From Calothrix sp. C42_A2020_038 (lineage in GTDB: Bacteria; Cyanobacteriota; Cyanobacteriia; Cyanobacteriales; Nostocaceae): 64,000 bases of DNA. Under the pieces are notes generated by a model. It was given only the letters and a program-made list of their open reading frames with translations, had not been told where the DNA came from and ran no database searches. The first letter of the stretch is position 1. Each line of letters opens with the position of its first letter. The DNA lies in the NCBI GenBank assembly GCA_015272395.1, contig JACYLQ010000034.1, forward strand, positions 1-64,000, in the 5' to 3' direction. The position numbers were made by a program, and so were the translations under genes. Shown piece after piece: positions 45,207-55,212 of this stretch.

Positions 45207-46109
45207 ATGTTAAATAAGTCTCCCCAGGAAATCTTAAGTTTGTTGTCTGATCAAAATGATATTGAAGTATGGGAAGAAGGAATTTTGATTTGTAAAATTC
45301 CTCACATGACACCAGCAATGGCAGCAAACAGTTACTACTTTGGACACCCAGAGTGGGCAAAGAATTATTTTGATGCTTGCCATCGAGATGAAAAATTTGT
45401 AGAACTTTGGCAGGCAGTTATTAAGTGCTGGGGTGGTAAGATAGTTGTTGATATTGGTTGTGGTCCAGGAAATCTTTACGCATCTTTAAAAGAGTATTGT
45501 GGAGAACCGAGTTTATTAATTGGTGTAGATATATCGCTCGGCGCCTTAAAAATGGCTCAAACAATTGGTTATAATCCGATATTAGCAGATGCACATCAGT
45601 TACCATTAATTTCCGGATTTGCTGATATTGTAATGCTCAATGCTTGTTTACACCATTGCGATGATATGGGTAAAGTTTTAGCAGAAGCCGCACGTTTGGT
45701 TCGTCCAGGTGGACTGTTAATAACTGACCACGATCCGCAACTATCTGCTTATCAGTTCCGAGGTTTGGGTTTACTAATGTGGCAGATGCGTTTACCACTT
45801 TATCGGTTAATCAAACGAGGTGGACATTCAACATCTAGTGAGCAATTTTGGAGTACAGCTACAGAAGTACACCACAAACCAGGTGACGGTGTGACAAAAG
45901 ATTTTTACTTTAATATACTTGAACCGCTTGGATTTATAGTTCAAATATACCCCCACAATCATGTAGTGGGTGAAAAAGCTTTACAAGGAGATTGTGGTAA
46001 ATCTTTTACCAAATGCCGTTTAGCTCAACAACTATCAAATATCAACCCGGATACGCCAGAGGCAGCATTGTCATTAATGTGTGTAGCAAAACTAGCAACG
46101 GATAGGTAA
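45207..46109 (+). CDS. class I SAM-dependent methyltransferase
   Basis: The 300-residue protein has methyltransferase type 11 motifs: I (IVVDIGCGPGNL, about 76-87), acidic loop GVDIS, ADAHQLPL, and post-motif RLVRPGGLLITDHD. It is the only plus-strand gene from 31.9 kb to the right edge. It may methylate a sugar or lipid of the nearby polysaccharide pathway; this is a guess from position. Confidence 0.85.
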   Translation: MLNKSPQEILSLLSDQNDIEVWEEGILICKIPHMTPAMAANSYYFGHPEWAKNYFDACHRDEKFVELWQAVIKCWGGKIVVDIGCGPGNLYASLKEYCGEPSLLIGVDISLGALKMAQTIGYNPILADAHQLPLISGFADIVMLNACLHHCDDMGKVLAEAARLVRPGGLLITDHDPQLSAYQFRGLGLLMWQMRLPLYRLIKRGGHSTSSEQFWSTATEVHHKPGDGVTKDFYFNILEPLGFIVQIYPHNHVVGEKALQGDCGKSFTKCRLAQQLSNINPDTPEAALSLMCVAKLATDR

Positions 46110-46170
46110 TTTTAGATAACAATATCTATATTTATAATTTTTTACTTGTGACGAGTAACTTATCCGTTGC
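46095..46170. terminator. inverted repeat spanning convergent gene ends
   Basis: GCAACGGATA (46095-46104) is inverted at 46161-46170 as TATCCGTTGC. A smaller hairpin TAGATA...TATCTA lies in between. Both arms are inside the coding ends of the two convergent genes, so the structure could terminate both transcripts. Confidence 0.4.
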
Positions 46171-46929
46171 AAGAGTTTCGATTTCAATTAAGCGAATTGC
46201 CAGAATTATTTCGGCTAAAACACGCTGAAATGCATAATACCAGCCTCGCCAGCCGTCAAAAATACCACCTTTAAGAATTAGGCAGTAAAATAAGACAACA
46301 AAGGGTGCTAGAATTTTTTGCTTGCGGATGCTATCACCAAAGCAAAGTTTACTCACTGGAGTTTCTTGTAATTTTTTTGCTTCAATGATTAGATAACGGT
46401 CTTGTGCCCATAACCAACGACTTAAAGATTTACGGTCGTCGTGATAGATATAACTAGAGAGCATCCCTGACTTACCTTTAACTTGTAATAGCTGCGTATG
46501 TCCATCATCTATATAAACAGATTTTTCTTTATGAAAAAGGACTTGTCGGGGAGGAAGTATCGTACCACGCAGAGGTTTACCAAATACGCAATATTTAAAT
46601 TTACAAAAGTACCCATCTATGGCTGTATTTCTTGGTATTCCTTTGATTTCATCAATTAGTTCATCTGAAATTGTGTAGTCCGCATCTAGAGAAAGAATCC
46701 ATTCCGTCGTGACTTGTTGTAAACCGTAATTCCACTGTGTTGCATGTGTATCAAATACGCGCTTAAATATCTTAACTTGCGGATATAGTTTTAAAATATC
46801 CAGAGTTTCATCAGTACTGTAGCTATCAACAACAATTATTTGCGTTGCCCAAAACAATTTTTGAAGAGTCCGGTTGATGTTGGGCGCCTCGTTATAGGTA
46901 AGGATAACAGGAGTAACTTTTTCTAACAT
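46132..46929 (-). CDS. family 2 glycosyltransferase (WaaE/KdtX-like)
   Basis: The 265-residue GT-A enzyme has TPVILTYNEAPNINRTL at the N terminus, IIVVDSYSTDETL, and the metal-binding LSLDADYTIS (about 78-87). CKFKYCVFGKPLRGT and PPRQVLFHKEK fit the WaaE/KdtX-like branch that adds glucose or other hexoses to LPS core or surface glycans. A hydrophobic segment near 200-225 may touch the membrane. It is the last gene of the large minus-strand polysaccharide operon. Confidence 0.85.
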   Translation of the reverse strand: MLEKVTPVILTYNEAPNINRTLQKLFWATQIIVVDSYSTDETLDILKLYPQVKIFKRVFDTHATQWNYGLQQVTTEWILSLDADYTISDELIDEIKGIPRNTAIDGYFCKFKYCVFGKPLRGTILPPRQVLFHKEKSVYIDDGHTQLLQVKGKSGMLSSYIYHDDRKSLSRWLWAQDRYLIIEAKKLQETPVSKLCFGDSIRKQKILAPFVVLFYCLILKGGIFDGWRGWYYAFQRVLAEIILAIRLIEIETLATDKLLVTSKKL

Positions 46930-46959
46930 ACCTTGGACAAGTGATTTAGCTAAGGATTT

Positions 46960-48144
46960 TTAGGAAAGAGCAGGAAGAGGGTTTTGTTGAAGGACTCTTG
47001 AATAAACCTGTTGCATTTGGCTAGCGACTTTATCCCAAGTATATTTTTCAAAGACGAATTTACGTGCGCGCTCACCCATTGCTTTGGCTTGTTCTGGGTT
47101 GCTTAGACAAGCAATTAAACCATTAGCAATAGCATCGCTCTCAATGTCTACAACAATAGCGGTTTTAGTATTTGCAGCTTCAGGGAAGTTACAACCTTTA
47201 GTAATTATGCAAGGTAAACCTGAAGCCATTCCTTCTAAAACAGACATACTAAAGCCTTCAGAATAGGAAGGTGCGACATAAATGCTAGCAGCAGCAAGCG
47301 CCGCATGTTTAATAGCACCTGTCAACATGCCTGTAAAGGTAACAGCATTCAGGCAACCAGCTTGAGCAAAGAAATCTTGAGCTGTTGGTAAAAAACCAGT
47401 ATTATCAGGTCCAGCAACAATTAAATGAGCATTATCAAATTTAGCTAATGCTTGGGCAAATGCAGGCGCCAGTAAATCAAGTCCCTTTTTTGGGTCTATC
47501 CGAGCCAAAAATAGAATTAAGGTTTTGCCGCGCGTATGGGGAAATTTTTCGTAGAAAGCTTCAGGTCCATGTTGCTTTTCAAACTCATGGCAATTAATAC
47601 CGTTAGGTACTGTAACAAAAGGAGCTTTTAATTGTAGAGGTTTAACGTTTTGTGCTTCTGCTAGATTTAACATTTGAATAGCACTAGCATTGTTAAGAGC
47701 AGCTTTCTCAATTAGGTTAAAATAAAGCTTTTTCTTCCAAGCTTTATAAGTAAGTGCCCACGGTTCTAACATCCCTTGAGGGTTATTGATGTAAGGAATT
47801 CGGTGAATTTTACAAGCTAGGTGAGTAATTGAAACTGGGTAAGAGAAAACAGCGATTGTATGTACTAAGTTATAGTTCACAACATTATGAAAAAGCCACT
47901 TTGTCAAGGAAGCACTTAATTTATAATCTCCAATATGCCAACGTGGAAAGTACTGAATACGGTAATAATCATGAGCAAGCCAAGTTTCCAAAGGTACATC
48001 TAAATCATTTAATCCATTAGCATTAGTAGTTACGATGTCAATACAAATTCTCCTTCTACCTAAAGCTTGAGCTAATTCAATTGCAATTTTAGAAGTACCT
48101 CCATAAACAGGGCTAATTCCAGGAATAACAAGTAAAATTTTCAT
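46960..48144 (-). CDS. GT4 glycosyltransferase
   Basis: About 394 residues from the ATG at 48144 (KILLVIPGISPVYGG follows). GT-B fold: the first domain has the Gly-rich VYGGTSKIAIELAQAL loop. The donor domain has LFLARIDPKKGLDLLAPAF and the E-x7-E motif in PSYSEGFSMSVLEGMASGLP. It transfers a sugar from a nucleotide donor with retention. Donor and acceptor are unknown. It belongs to the polysaccharide operon, 30 bp before the GT2 gene. Confidence 0.88.
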   Translation of the reverse strand: MKILLVIPGISPVYGGTSKIAIELAQALGRRRICIDIVTTNANGLNDLDVPLETWLAHDYYRIQYFPRWHIGDYKLSASLTKWLFHNVVNYNLVHTIAVFSYPVSITHLACKIHRIPYINNPQGMLEPWALTYKAWKKKLYFNLIEKAALNNASAIQMLNLAEAQNVKPLQLKAPFVTVPNGINCHEFEKQHGPEAFYEKFPHTRGKTLILFLARIDPKKGLDLLAPAFAQALAKFDNAHLIVAGPDNTGFLPTAQDFFAQAGCLNAVTFTGMLTGAIKHAALAAASIYVAPSYSEGFSMSVLEGMASGLPCIITKGCNFPEAANTKTAIVVDIESDAIANGLIACLSNPEQAKAMGERARKFVFEKYTWDKVASQMQQVYSRVLQQNPLPALS

Positions 48145-48194
48145 AGTAATAAGCAATGAGATTAGCAACTTATTTAAAACATTGAGAATCTAAA

Positions 48195-49337
48195 TCATTT
48201 AGATTTTTCATGAAACAAAGCATATTCTATTGCTTGTATTAAGCCTCTTGCGAAATAATCTGGTGACATAGTTTGAATATGTTCTAAGGCTGCGTTTCCA
48301 ATTTGCTCTAGATTTATATCTGGTGAGGAAATTTTTAGCATTAAACTTATTAATTCTTGGTTATTAGTAGGGTCAAAACCAAAACCATTGATACCTTCAA
48401 TAACTAAGTCCTCAAAACAACCACACCGTTTAGAAATAATTACAGGTAAACCTGCTGCCATTGCTTCATTAACCACTAATCCCCATTGCTCTTGAGTACT
48501 AGCATGAATAAAACAACCTGCATGAGCAAAGTAAGGTAAAAGCTCATCTTGCTGAAGAAAACCAGGGATATGAATATTATTTTCTAAACCAAGACTGGTT
48601 ATTTGTTGCTGAATTTGAGGACGTAGTTCTCCATCACCACAAAGAACTAAATCCCAAGCATTATCACCCACTAAAAGTTGGTAGTCAGCATAAGATTGAA
48701 TTAAAAACGATAAGTTTTTTTTATAAATAAAACGATTTACTGCTAAAAAATAAGGTTTCTGAATAGGTTTTGCCAGTGATTTTATTTTGGTGGGGCTAAA
48801 TGTATTGTTTCCAACTACATCATATCCTAAAAATATTGCATCATCAGGTATACCTAATTTCATTAAATATCGTTTGTGTGGTTTTCCTCCAACTAAAGCT
48901 GACTTATATTTTCTAACAATCCAACCTTTGATGCTTTCTCGCCACCAAAGACGCGGGGTATCATCTTCTGTAGTTTCAGAAAGAAGGATAGGTAGCTTAC
49001 CATTTAGAAGACACCAAAATAGAGCCATTAACATTGGTGGTTGGAAATAACCAGCAATTGCAACTGCGTCGGGATTAACTTGATTTAGAGTCTGATACAT
49101 CTTGAATAGTAAACTAATAGTATTAGTTCTTTCTAATGTTTGATCTTGAGTTAAAGAAACTACAGAACAACCTAAATCCTGAAATTTTGTTGTCCACGGG
49201 TATTCTTCTTGAACGCGCGCTAATTCGATAGCAGTAATTTGTTCAGGGAGTATCTGCGGATTTTTGAGTAAGCCTTCAATTCTAGCAATATGATAAGGAC
49301 CGTAGCTAGAAAATAAAATTGCAATACTAATATTCAT
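48195..49337 (-). CDS. GT4 glycosyltransferase
   Basis: The 380-residue GT-B protein has FSSYGPYHIARIEGLL at the N terminus, PYFLAVNRFIYKKNLSFLI opening the donor domain, LCGDGELRPQIQ, and HASTQEQWGLVVNEAMAAGL carrying the E-x7-E motif. It differs from its GT4 neighbours, so each probably makes a different linkage in the repeat unit. Confidence 0.87.
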   Translation of the reverse strand: MNISIAILFSSYGPYHIARIEGLLKNPQILPEQITAIELARVQEEYPWTTKFQDLGCSVVSLTQDQTLERTNTISLLFKMYQTLNQVNPDAVAIAGYFQPPMLMALFWCLLNGKLPILLSETTEDDTPRLWWRESIKGWIVRKYKSALVGGKPHKRYLMKLGIPDDAIFLGYDVVGNNTFSPTKIKSLAKPIQKPYFLAVNRFIYKKNLSFLIQSYADYQLLVGDNAWDLVLCGDGELRPQIQQQITSLGLENNIHIPGFLQQDELLPYFAHAGCFIHASTQEQWGLVVNEAMAAGLPVIISKRCGCFEDLVIEGINGFGFDPTNNQELISLMLKISSPDINLEQIGNAALEHIQTMSPDYFARGLIQAIEYALFHEKSK

Positions 49338-49391
49338 TAACTATCAACTATTTATCATCAATAAGGAAAATTTAGGACAAGTATTATCCAC

Positions 49392-50672
49392 TTATGAATC
49401 AATTAATTGGGAAGAATAAGGCTTATATTTAACTTGAGCATAATAAGCGACTAAACTTACAAAAAAAATTTGAAATATAGCTTCTTGAAAAAATCTACCT
49501 ACTCCATGTGTTAAAGCTAACATTGCTGAACTTACAAGTCCCATATAAAGCAATCTACTAATAGTACTTTTCATATAAAACGATGATATCCAAAGATTTT
49601 TGAACATATATCCTATTATAAAAAAGCAGAAAGATCCTAAGTAACCGAATTCGATAAAAGAATCGCCTACTCCAGTAATAGTGGTACCAGTAGGAATTTG
49701 ATACTCATATAAACTACTAAGTAAGTCAAAATTTAAAACTTTAAATTGTAGAGATTCTTTAAGGTCATAACCAACAATTTGTCCTGGTACGTATTGAAAT
49801 ATAATGGCATCCCACCATCCAGTACCCAGTCCATATTTATTTGTCTGAGAAACGGCATCTATTAATAGTGCAGCATTTCTAAGTTCTAAAATATCTCCTT
49901 TTTGTTGTGAGTTAAATGCTTTCTGAGCTAAAGATATCAACTCCTGCCAATCTCCACTAAAAACTAAATTCCAAAAACCACCTCTTAGCTCACCAAATAA
50001 AGGAATTAGAAAAGTTATTGATAGCAGAGCTGCGATGACTATCCATCTGGGGGGTATATAACGACGAACTAAATATAATGAAAGACCAATAATAATTATG
50101 AGTGTCATAGTAACTTGTCGGCGCCCAACAAAAACGATAGATAGTATCGGCAAGCTAGAGATAATAGTAAAAATAATATTAGTAATACTAGGACGTTTGA
50201 GAGTTTGTAAAAAAAATATAGCAAAAGCAATATTAATAACTTGAGAGAAGAAAAGATATATAGTAGCTGGTCCAGTCCAATTACCATTTGTGGCAGATGT
50301 TTGAATATCTGTCCGAGAAATCAGAAAATTAAAAAACCAGCCTTGAGCCATTAAAGCAATGCCTGCTTGAAATAACTTACGCTCATCAATGACAATGTTT
50401 AACTTTGATATCCATTTTTTATTTGGCTTCATTTCATAGCCTATCCAACAGGCAACTGCACAAAGACAGGACATTAGCAAAAGCTTTTCTAAAGCATCGT
50501 TAGTAACAGGTCCAGGTTTATTAAATAATGAAAATACTTGAGGTAGAATAAAAGAAACAAATATACTACCCATAAAAAATGGGTATTGGTAAATTCGTTC
50601 AACTCGAATTACTCCCCAAGCTAATAAACCGATACAGAGAACAGTAAGTAAATCACGATAGAATTCAGACAT
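49392..50672 (-). CDS. O-antigen/capsule polymerase-like membrane protein (Wzy-type)
   Basis: The 426-residue protein has about 10-11 membrane helices and a large central loop (about 230-320) holding ALLIDAVSQTNKYGLGTGWW. GVGDSFIEFGYLGSFCFF and the C-terminal HGVGRFFQEAIFQIFFVS follow. Wzy and EpsG/OatP-like polymerases have this topology and little sequence conservation. It is placed among glycosyltransferases and would join repeat units on the periplasmic side. Confidence 0.7.
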   Translation of the reverse strand: MSEFYRDLLTVLCIGLLAWGVIRVERIYQYPFFMGSIFVSFILPQVFSLFNKPGPVTNDALEKLLLMSCLCAVACWIGYEMKPNKKWISKLNIVIDERKLFQAGIALMAQGWFFNFLISRTDIQTSATNGNWTGPATIYLFFSQVINIAFAIFFLQTLKRPSITNIIFTIISSLPILSIVFVGRRQVTMTLIIIIGLSLYLVRRYIPPRWIVIAALLSITFLIPLFGELRGGFWNLVFSGDWQELISLAQKAFNSQQKGDILELRNAALLIDAVSQTNKYGLGTGWWDAIIFQYVPGQIVGYDLKESLQFKVLNFDLLSSLYEYQIPTGTTITGVGDSFIEFGYLGSFCFFIIGYMFKNLWISSFYMKSTISRLLYMGLVSSAMLALTHGVGRFFQEAIFQIFFVSLVAYYAQVKYKPYSSQLIDS

Positions 50673-50692
50673 GGCAAAAAATATAGACTGAT

Positions 50693-51922
50693 TTACAAAT
50701 GATTTACAAATGACAATTTTTGCAAATGTTCCTGCAATTGAAATAAATTTAAATCACAAGTACTTTTAGAAGCAAATAATTCTAATTTCCAAGGATTTTG
50801 TAAACATAGCTCTAAAGCTTGTATAATTGCATTTGCAGTTACGTCTTCTAGTAAAATTCCATTGACTCCATGTTTGACTACATCACCACAAAATTTCGAG
50901 GCTATAACTGGCAATTTCCAAGCTTGCGCTTCTAACTGTGTGATTCCAAAACCATCAGAGAGAGTAGGAAACAAAAATACATCTGCTTGCTGGTAATATT
51001 TGGCTGTCGCGCTTCTAGATACTGAACCAATTAACTTGACTTGTGGATATTGCGGAATGTCAACACCTTGATAACCGACTAACCAAAATTCAATTGGTTG
51101 ATTACGTAATATAAATGCAGCCTCTAACAATGGAAAAATTCCCTTTCTCAAAATTATTTGTCCTAGAAATAGTACTCTCAAAGGACGTTCTTTTGAGAAA
51201 CTTGATGGATAAGTACGTATAAAATTATGTGCATCCTGGGGTGGTTGATAAGCTAAAGGTATAATATCAATTTTCTGTTTAGATACACCTACTTTTTGTA
51301 AAGCTTGACTTGACCAAAGTGAGTTTACTATGATTCTGTCTGCTAATGAACACTCTTTTTGCCAATCAAACCAATATTTTGCTGGTGCCACTTCAAAGTT
51401 TGATTTGTAAAATTTATTAACCTGGTATTTTTCATATTCTTCTACAAGCAATTGTTCTTCTAATAGACCTGGATCAATCTGTCCCAAAACAGTTTGCCAT
51501 CCTTGACTTTTGGCATAATAAAACAAATTTAAAGCCGTATAACTATAAGCAAATAAGGTAGGAGGATAGTTAATACTAGATGAAATTCTTCTCAGTGATT
51601 GTAACGCCTGCTTTTGAAACCAAGCATTACGGGCAATCATGCGCTCCCACCCAGATTTTTTTTGAAACCTTTGGCTAAGTTCAAAGCAAATTAACGAATT
51701 TGTAAAAGAATCTATAGAAGCTTGGGATAAATCTTGATGATATCTTTCACGTAAATTAGCAACAAAAAGTTTTGGTAATAAATTAAGTCGAGATTTTGGT
51801 GAAACCCAAGCATCTGTAATTAGGTAAGTAAGTTGTTTTGATTGATGTAATGCACGTGGAATTGCATAATGTTCACGAGCACCCAGTTGGCAACATATCC
51901 AAGATGAACTGTGATTCGTCAT
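50693..51922 (-). CDS. GT4 glycosyltransferase
   Basis: The 409-residue protein has a GT-B fold: SSWICCQLGAREHYAIPRAL at the N terminus, RPLRVLFLGQIILRKGIFPL opening the donor domain, and VFLFPTLSDGFGITQLEAQA with the E-x7-E variant. It overlaps the next upstream gene by 4 bp (51919-51922), which indicates translational coupling. Its stop lies in an 11-bp tandem duplication (see findings). Confidence 0.87.
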   Translation of the reverse strand: MTNHSSSWICCQLGAREHYAIPRALHQSKQLTYLITDAWVSPKSRLNLLPKLFVANLRERYHQDLSQASIDSFTNSLICFELSQRFQKKSGWERMIARNAWFQKQALQSLRRISSSINYPPTLFAYSYTALNLFYYAKSQGWQTVLGQIDPGLLEEQLLVEEYEKYQVNKFYKSNFEVAPAKYWFDWQKECSLADRIIVNSLWSSQALQKVGVSKQKIDIIPLAYQPPQDAHNFIRTYPSSFSKERPLRVLFLGQIILRKGIFPLLEAAFILRNQPIEFWLVGYQGVDIPQYPQVKLIGSVSRSATAKYYQQADVFLFPTLSDGFGITQLEAQAWKLPVIASKFCGDVVKHGVNGILLEDVTANAIIQALELCLQNPWKLELFASKSTCDLNLFQLQEHLQKLSFVNHL

Positions 51923-53046
51923 TTATTACTAGCCATTAAAAATTTCTCAAGTGTTTGGGCGCGATTTTGCCAGGTGTGCTGACGTGCAAATTCGAGTTGT
52001 TGAGAATTTTTGGTGTAGTTTCCAGGTTTTTCTAATAAGGCAAGTTGCTCACGAATTAATAATATTGCACTTTCTACAGAGTCAAAAATATGAATCCATT
52101 CTGGATATAAGCGACACTCTGGTATTGCCGTACTGATTACAGGGCGCCCACTGGCAATTCCATCCATAATCTTGGTTGGACAAGCTGCCTGGTTAAAAGA
52201 ATGCTCCACTAAATAAGGTATCCAATTAACAGCAAAAGACCAATAATACTGAGCTACCTGGTCGGGTAAAACTCTGCCAACATGGTGGACATTAGCTAAT
52301 GCGAGTACAGCTTCGCGTTGTTGCTGCCAATCTGTGTTGTTTAAAGTTCCATCTCTACCACCAACAAACATAAATGTGACATCAGGACAAGACTGAGCTA
52401 CTTGATAAATTAATTGCCAGTCTAAACGATTACCTAAATTACCAACATAACCTATCGTCATCGGTTGTGGAGATTTTTCTGGTTGCGGATTTAGATAAGT
52501 ATCGACAAAACCATGTGGAAAATGATGAATGAGATCAAGCATATGGGGATAACGCTTCTGAAATGCTGTGGTTTGTGACCAAGAAGCGCATAAAGTTATG
52601 GCTGCGCGTTCGATTAGTTCGGTTTCTTGCTTTTGGATTTGCTGTTTTCGCTCTGGTCGATAAAGTAGATAATCATCAAAGTTGTAATAAATCAATTTTT
52701 CTGAAGGTACTGGACGCAGCCAAGGAGCAAGATACGGATAAGAAGCAATGACCCAAGGTTGTTCACCAGAAAGCATATAGATTTGCTGACACCAATATTT
52801 AATTAAATGTTGTAAATAAAATCTAAATAAGACTTCTAATTTGCCTGCATAGCCAGTTGGCATAACTCGAAATATTCTTCGCAAAAGTTCTGGAGGATTT
52901 CTGCTTGACCAAGCGGGCTTCAAAAGCTTGTAAGTCTGCCAATCATAAAATTCCACTGCATAAGTATGGTAATTTTGCCCTAGTGCTTCTGCCAAACCAT
53001 AAACCCAAGGGCTATTAGCGCCTAAAAATAAAAAACTCATTCTCAT
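51919..53046 (-). CDS. GT-B glycosyltransferase
   Basis: The 375-residue protein shows FLFLGANSPWVYGLAEAL at the N terminus, YNFDDYLLYR, MTIGYVGNLGNRLDWQLI opening the donor domain, and CPTKIMDGIASGRPVIST as its nucleotide-sugar contact. The layout resembles TuaH/GumK-like enzymes. It is coupled to the downstream GT4 by a 4-bp stop/start overlap. Confidence 0.82.
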   Translation of the reverse strand: MRMSFLFLGANSPWVYGLAEALGQNYHTYAVEFYDWQTYKLLKPAWSSRNPPELLRRIFRVMPTGYAGKLEVLFRFYLQHLIKYWCQQIYMLSGEQPWVIASYPYLAPWLRPVPSEKLIYYNFDDYLLYRPERKQQIQKQETELIERAAITLCASWSQTTAFQKRYPHMLDLIHHFPHGFVDTYLNPQPEKSPQPMTIGYVGNLGNRLDWQLIYQVAQSCPDVTFMFVGGRDGTLNNTDWQQQREAVLALANVHHVGRVLPDQVAQYYWSFAVNWIPYLVEHSFNQAACPTKIMDGIASGRPVISTAIPECRLYPEWIHIFDSVESAILLIREQLALLEKPGNYTKNSQQLEFARQHTWQNRAQTLEKFLMASNK

Positions 53047-53066
53047 ATTTCCCTGTAGCTAACTAG

Positions 53067-54257
53067 TTACCAACCACGCAGATCACGCAACAGGTAACCA
53101 AGAATTGGCGAGCGTCCAATGAATTCTCGGATTAAAGAACGAATCTTCGGAGGCAAAAGCTGAAAATGACGTACAGGAGGCTGAAAGGCTTTAATTTCTT
53201 GGTCTTTCTGACTTCTTTCGATTGGTTTTAGATTGGAAATATCTTTAAGCAAAGACTCATATTGATTCCACATGACAATCTCGTTAAAATTAGATCTTGC
53301 ACGTTCGATTACAGCATTTCTAAGAATTTCGTAAGCTTCACAGGCGTAAATAACCTGTTTTGCTAGGACTTTAACATTACCCAATGGAGCAAATAATCCC
53401 GTTTGCGGTGTAACTATTTCTTTAGTACCAGTATTAATATCCCATGCAACTGGTACACATCCCATACTCATTGCTTCAATGGTTGACATGCCAAATGGTT
53501 CGACACGACTGAGCATAAGTAATACTTTAGCAGATGCTGCAGTCGTAAATATTAATTCTCGCTGAACATAACCATAAATATGGATTTGTTGTGAGTTGGG
53601 TAATTGTTGAATTTTATTTTCAAATTCGGGTGCCATTTTCCCAAACCAATGAAGCTTACCCGTAAAACCTAATTTAACTAACTGCTTCCATAATTTAATA
53701 ACGTCAAAAGATCCCTTTGTTGGGTTGTCACCACCAAGAAATACTAACTCATCGCGGATTATATTATCTTTTAGATTTGGTATTTCTGGAAAAACACTAC
53801 CATTACAAATTACAGATAGTTTTTGAGGTTGTTTTAATTTATCTCTAAATTGATTCGCTACTGTTTCTGATACGGCAACAATTGCTTCTAAATTATCCGA
53901 GTCTTCTATTGCTTGGCGCCAGTAACTAGGAGCAGTATCATGAACAACATACACACATTTTACACTTGAGTGTAAATAAGCAATAATTGGGTCAAATTCA
54001 CTACAACCATTAAAAAACAAAACATCTTGTTGATTCTTTTGTAACCATTGTAACAATACTTGAGGTGCTTTCGGTGCCGAACTAGACAAATTTAAAGAGA
54101 TAACTCTAAAATCATAATCATTACCTATCCATGAGGGTGGTAAAAGCATAAGCATTGTTGTCTCATATCCAGCTTGGGCAGCTTGACGGCAACAAGATAA
54201 AGCCACAGGAGAAATTCCACCACTCTGGTCACTAGGAATTAACCAACAGAGTTTCAT
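53067..54257 (-). CDS. GT4 glycosyltransferase
   Basis: The 396-residue protein has LCWLIPSDQSGGISPVALSC at the N terminus, DELVFLGGDNPTKGSFDVI at the domain switch and LLMLSRVEPFGMSTIEAMSM with the E-x7-E motif. The C-terminal tail (PPKIRSLIREFIGRSPILGY) is basic and amphipathic and may bind membrane. It is part of the polysaccharide operon, 3 bp after the GT8-like gene. Confidence 0.87.
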   Translation of the reverse strand: MKLCWLIPSDQSGGISPVALSCCRQAAQAGYETTMLMLLPPSWIGNDYDFRVISLNLSSSAPKAPQVLLQWLQKNQQDVLFFNGCSEFDPIIAYLHSSVKCVYVVHDTAPSYWRQAIEDSDNLEAIVAVSETVANQFRDKLKQPQKLSVICNGSVFPEIPNLKDNIIRDELVFLGGDNPTKGSFDVIKLWKQLVKLGFTGKLHWFGKMAPEFENKIQQLPNSQQIHIYGYVQRELIFTTAASAKVLLMLSRVEPFGMSTIEAMSMGCVPVAWDINTGTKEIVTPQTGLFAPLGNVKVLAKQVIYACEAYEILRNAVIERARSNFNEIVMWNQYESLLKDISNLKPIERSQKDQEIKAFQPPVRHFQLLPPKIRSLIREFIGRSPILGYLLRDLRGW

Positions 54258-54260
54258 GTC

Positions 54261-55196
54261 TTATGTACTATGATTATTTGTTAATTGCTGCAAAACTAAT
54301 GATTGTCCAATGCTTCGCATCGCAATTCTCGTTGCACCTAAGTAGTGACCGCAGTAATGTATGAAACTGCATGTATTCTCATCCTTTAATCTTGCTGTGT
54401 TGTACTCAGTCTCCGGTAAAAGCTCAACATTTTGACGACTAACTAATCCAGCAATTATTGTTTGCTCTGCGAAATAGCTGTTCATAGGAAATTCCTGATT
54501 AGACAACCATTTTTCAACTAGATATAAATCTACTGCATTGCGAGATATTATACATAAACCAACATTCAGATGTGGTTTAACTTCGACATTAAAGCAACTT
54601 TTTAGTTCTTCTGGCAAAAGGCTATATGGATTAGGTTGAGGGTCTTTACTAAAAACATTCTGCGAAGTAGGACTGAGCGCCATTTGGCGTAGCTTTATTA
54701 AAGGTTTAAATGCCAAACAATCGGTATCAAGAATCATAAATCTATCCGATTTAGAAATTAAAAATGCATCAATCAATTTTGCTGCTAACGCATTAATTTG
54801 TCGAAACTTGATACATTGTTGTAAGTTCAGCTTTTCTAATTGTGGTTCTACTAATGTATCGCGCATTTTCCTTGTAAATATCTTAGCTTGAGGTAAATGT
54901 CTATTAATCCTTTTAATCACATCTTCTGTAACCGAAGTATCTGTATGAATTATCAAACTTATAGGCGCCTGATAATGATAAACAAATGATTTAGCTGCAT
55001 ACAGCAAATCTATATGTTGCTTTTTACCAGTGAGTATATGTACTTCTGTGACATCAGGTGTGTTATGAGTGGAGGTTGTACATGCTGGAGTTTTTTCAAT
55101 ATCAATCGAGCGTTTCCATAAGTAGTAATAGTGTGGAAATAAATACCAAAATTGACCAGTTTTCAAAGTTTTTAAAACAGTTATTATTTTTTTCAT
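54261..55196 (-). CDS. GT8-like nucleotide-diphospho-sugar transferase
   Basis: The 311-residue protein has the GT-A sign FMILDTDCLAFKPL, a DxD metal site in a beta-strand, about residue 160, after a conserved helix INALAAKLIDAFLI. FVYHYQAPISLIIHTD earlier fits the first strand. The last part, CSFIHYCGHYLG, resembles the usual HY/HW ending of GT8-like enzymes. The specific family is not certain. Confidence 0.7.
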   Translation of the reverse strand: MKKIITVLKTLKTGQFWYLFPHYYYLWKRSIDIEKTPACTTSTHNTPDVTEVHILTGKKQHIDLLYAAKSFVYHYQAPISLIIHTDTSVTEDVIKRINRHLPQAKIFTRKMRDTLVEPQLEKLNLQQCIKFRQINALAAKLIDAFLISKSDRFMILDTDCLAFKPLIKLRQMALSPTSQNVFSKDPQPNPYSLLPEELKSCFNVEVKPHLNVGLCIISRNAVDLYLVEKWLSNQEFPMNSYFAEQTIIAGLVSRQNVELLPETEYNTARLKDENTCSFIHYCGHYLGATRIAMRSIGQSLVLQQLTNNHST

Positions 55197-55212
55197 AGTA
55201 CTTTTAGCTATC

